A program made the translations under genes and the position numbers. From CAZLYF01 sp964586835 (GTDB taxonomy: Bacteria > Bacillota > Clostridia > Christensenellales > Aristaeellaceae), in assembly GCA_964586835.1 (NCBI GenBank), contig CAZPIC010000040.1, positions 1-17,138 on the forward strand: a stretch of DNA of 17,138 nucleotides. Direction: 5' to 3'. Below are positions 15,596 through 17,138 of the stretch, in pieces (the first letter of the stretch is position 1; each line of letters opens with the position of its first letter). Under the pieces are notes generated by a model. The model saw only the letters and a program-made list of their open reading frames with translations, ran no database searches and was not told the origin of the DNA.

Positions 15596-16650
15596 GCAGT
15601 CTGTGCGGCGGGCTCTCCTTCCGTTTGCCCCTGTGCGCTGTCAGTGTTTCGCAGGAGGGCATACCCTTCGGGTGTGCGGGGGCCCTCAGGAAGGCCATGA
15701 AGAGCCGCTTCCATTGCGGCAATCGCGACTTCCAGCATCGCGTCGCTCGGCCGTCGCGTGGTGAGGCGCTGCATCTGAAGACCCGGCCACCTCAGGGCGC
15801 GCGCCAGCGGCGTGTTGCTGTGGGCGAGGGCCTTCAGCGCTTCATAGCTGATTCCCGCTACAACGGGCAGGAGCAGCAGTCGGGATAACACCCGGGCAAG
15901 GTAATGACTGGCCATGTCAAAGCCAGTCACAGCCTTGATGAGGGAATCTGTTATACTGTAGAAGAGAATGGAGAGCATAAAGGTGATGAGAAGAAAACTC
16001 GTTCCACACCTTGGGTGAAGCGTGGAGAACCCCTGCGCGTTATGGGGCGTCAGGAGCAGGTTGTTCTCGTGGCAGTATACTGTTTTGTGCTCTGACCCGT
16101 GGTACTGGAAAGTGCGGCGCATGTCAGGGATCAGGCCGCAAAGGATGAGGTAGCCAAGGAGAATCAGGATGCGGATGACTCCGCTGACCAGGTTCACCGC
16201 AGTCAGGGACCATCCGGCTTCACGCAGTGCCCTGACCGGGATGTTGGGCAAGAGGACAAAGAGCCCCAGCGATAGAAAGACGGCCAGCACCGCAGCGCTG
16301 CCCATCACCACCTGGTCAGCCTTCTTACCAAGCTTCGCAGCCAGCCATTTTTCAAAGCGGCCGGGCTCTTCCTCCAGCGCGCCGCTCATTTCTCCGCTTG
16401 TTTTCAGCACGCCCATTCCCATTTTGAGCATCAGGACGAGGTTTACGACGCCGCGGATGAAAGGGCGTGCCATCCAGGAGTGGCGCTCGGACGGCGACCG
16501 GAAGCTGTCACGTCTGATGACAATGCTGCCGTCTTTTCTGCGCACAGCCACAGCGATGGCGTCGGGCGCCTTCATCATTACGCCATCAAGGACAGCTTGG
16601 CCACCAATATCTGGGCGGGCAGCGCTCTCTTTTGTCTTTTCTGTATGCAT
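15592..16650 (-). CDS. DUF1385 membrane protein, YqhQ-like
   Basis: This 352-residue integral membrane protein of unknown function is widespread in Bacillota and often found, as here, between rpmE and prmC. Its signature segments are DIGGQAVLDGVMMKAPDAIAV near 14-34, YHGSEHKTVYCHE near 183-195 and LHPRCGTSFLL near 211-221. The conserved His, Glu and Cys residues could bind a metal. Membrane spans are likely near 64-82, 113-135, 150-173, 216-240 and 250-270. The C-terminal stretch after about residue 290 is soluble and poorly conserved. AGGAAGG lies five bases before the ATG. A terminator-like hairpin separates it from rpmE, so part of its expression depends on read-through. Confidence 0.9.
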   Translation of the reverse strand: MHTEKTKESAARPDIGGQAVLDGVMMKAPDAIAVAVRRKDGSIVIRRDSFRSPSERHSWMARPFIRGVVNLVLMLKMGMGVLKTSGEMSGALEEEPGRFEKWLAAKLGKKADQVVMGSAAVLAVFLSLGLFVLLPNIPVRALREAGWSLTAVNLVSGVIRILILLGYLILCGLIPDMRRTFQYHGSEHKTVYCHENNLLLTPHNAQGFSTLHPRCGTSFLLITFMLSILFYSITDSLIKAVTGFDMASHYLARVLSRLLLLPVVAGISYEALKALAHSNTPLARALRWPGLQMQRLTTRRPSDAMLEVAIAAMEAALHGLPEGPRTPEGYALLRNTDSAQGQTEGEPAAQTA

Positions 16651-16723
16651 AGAATCCTTCCTGTCAGCAGATACACGTTCTGTTCAGGCAGAACGTGAGC
16701 TTTCGTTTAGCCGCTGAAACGAC

Positions 16724-16758
16724 AAAAAGACCCGCCTTCATGGTGATGGGGGCGAGCC
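16724..16758 (-). terminator. Terminator or attenuator after rpmE
   Basis: On the minus strand GGCTCGCC (16758-16751) pairs with GGCGGGTC (16736-16729) through eight pairs including two G-U wobbles. The loop is about 14 bases, and the stem is followed directly by TTTTT (16728-16724). The modest stem suggests partial read-through into the downstream operon. Confidence 0.55.
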
Positions 16759-16778
16759 TGCATGCCGGTAGTCCTTTC

Positions 16779-16976
16779 CTATATGCCGTAGCGCTTCTTG
16801 AAGCGGTCTACGCGCCCGCCCGCATCCACCAGCTTCTGTTTGCCGGTATAGAGGGGATGGCATTTGGAGCAGATGTCAACTCTGAGCTCCTTTTTGGTGG
16901 AACCGGTCTCAAACGTTTCACCGCAGACGCAGCGGACGACGGCGGTCCCGTATTTGGGATGGATGTCCTTCTTCAA
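16779..16976 (-). CDS. rpmE: 50S ribosomal protein L31, zinc-binding form
   Basis: L31 is a small protein of the large ribosomal subunit that bridges to the small subunit. The 65-residue product MKKDIHPKYGTAVV shows the zinc-ligand cysteines C16 and C18 (CVC) and C36 and C39 (CSKC), so it is the zinc-containing (C+) type. LYTGKQKLVDAGGRVDRFKKRYG is the normal C-terminus. The start is TTG at 16976: GAGGTGA lies five bases upstream (16988-16982), and the protein then begins exactly where the family begins. The GTG at 16985 falls inside the ribosome binding site and would add three residues, so it was rejected. It is transcribed from its own promoter and is the first gene of the rpmE-DUF1385-prmC-prfA group. 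Confidence 0.96.
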   Translation of the reverse strand: MKKDIHPKYGTAVVRCVCGETFETGSTKKELRVDICSKCHPLYTGKQKLVDAGGRVDRFKKRYGI

Positions 16977-17033
16977 GGGGGTCACCTCACACGCGCTTCA
17001 TTCTCGGGTCCATGGCGCGCAACCATGATCCGT
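16977..17033 (-). ncRNA. Possible rpmE leader RNA
   Basis: The short 5' leader can fold CATGG (17027-17023) with CCATG (17015-17011) around a seven-base loop. Alternatively the loop's GCGCGC can pair with GCGCGT further down (16996-16991), close to the ribosome binding site. The two structures exclude each other, which would suit autogenous control by L31, for which leader RNAs are known in several phyla. No consensus match was tested. Confidence 0.3.
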
Positions 17034-17039
17034 TAAGAA

Positions 17040-17068
17040 ACTGTATCACGGATTCACATCCAAGGCAA
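17040..17068 (-). promoter_or_regulatory. Promoter of rpmE
   Basis: Read on the minus strand, TTGCCT (17068-17063) is followed by a 17-base spacer and TACAGT (17045-17040) with an extended TGA in front. Transcription would start near 17033, some 57 bases before the TTG start. The 70 bases beyond this to the window end show no gene. Confidence 0.55.
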
Positions 17069-17138
17069 GCACAACGAGGCGATTGAGCTAATTGCGCTGC
17101 GCCTGTTTTTCAGACATCAAGTTAACGATTCAGCCTGA

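Noticed and set aside
17075..17110. AGGCG...CGCCTGTTTTT terminator-like sequence on the plus strand
   Set aside because: No plus-strand gene ends here, and the T-run lies on the wrong side for minus-strand transcription. It may belong to something beyond the window but cannot be supported.

Overview
The window looks like a chromosomal segment of a moderately GC-rich anaerobic member of the Bacillota (Clostridia-like). The pointers are a small rubredoxin, a Rex redox repressor, a RpiR regulator, YesM/YesN-type two-component proteins, strong GGAGG ribosome binding sites, and the gene order rpmE - DUF1385 - prmC - prfA. The species cannot be named from the sequence. No rRNA, tRNA or CRISPR array was seen.

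Layout. Positions 1-958 are the wreck of an insertion sequence: an ISNCY-like DDE transposase broken by several frameshifts and stops, flanked by short repeated terminal motifs. Positions 1030-4106 are small independent units: rubredoxin (+) with its own promoter and terminator, a RpiR-family regulator (+), rex (-), and a NYN-LOTUS RNA-binding/nuclease-like protein (+) divergent from rex. A Rex-like operator overlaps the candidate rex promoter. From 4129 to the right edge every gene lies on the minus strand.

Read in the direction of transcription (right to left), the minus-strand block starts with rpmE (TTG start, own promoter, possible leader RNA, terminator). It continues with DUF1385, prmC and prfA (translation apparatus and a membrane protein), then a membrane-anchored peptidoglycan-binding-domain protein. 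Next is a sugar-sensing cassette: a YtfQ-like lipoprotein, a YesM-type histidine kinase and a YesN-type response regulator. It ends with a complete sugar ABC importer: binding protein, double ATPase and two permeases, closely like E. coli ytfQ-ytfR-ytfT-yjfF.

How the parts work together (inference): the membrane-tethered lipoprotein paralogue probably binds the same type of furanose sugar as the transport binding protein. It would pass the signal to the kinase, which phosphorylates the AraC-type regulator that switches on the importer. This is the logic described for XylFII-LytS-YesN in clostridia, but built here from the YtfQ branch. It is the most interesting arrangement in the window. I did not find a wholly novel defence or mobile system.
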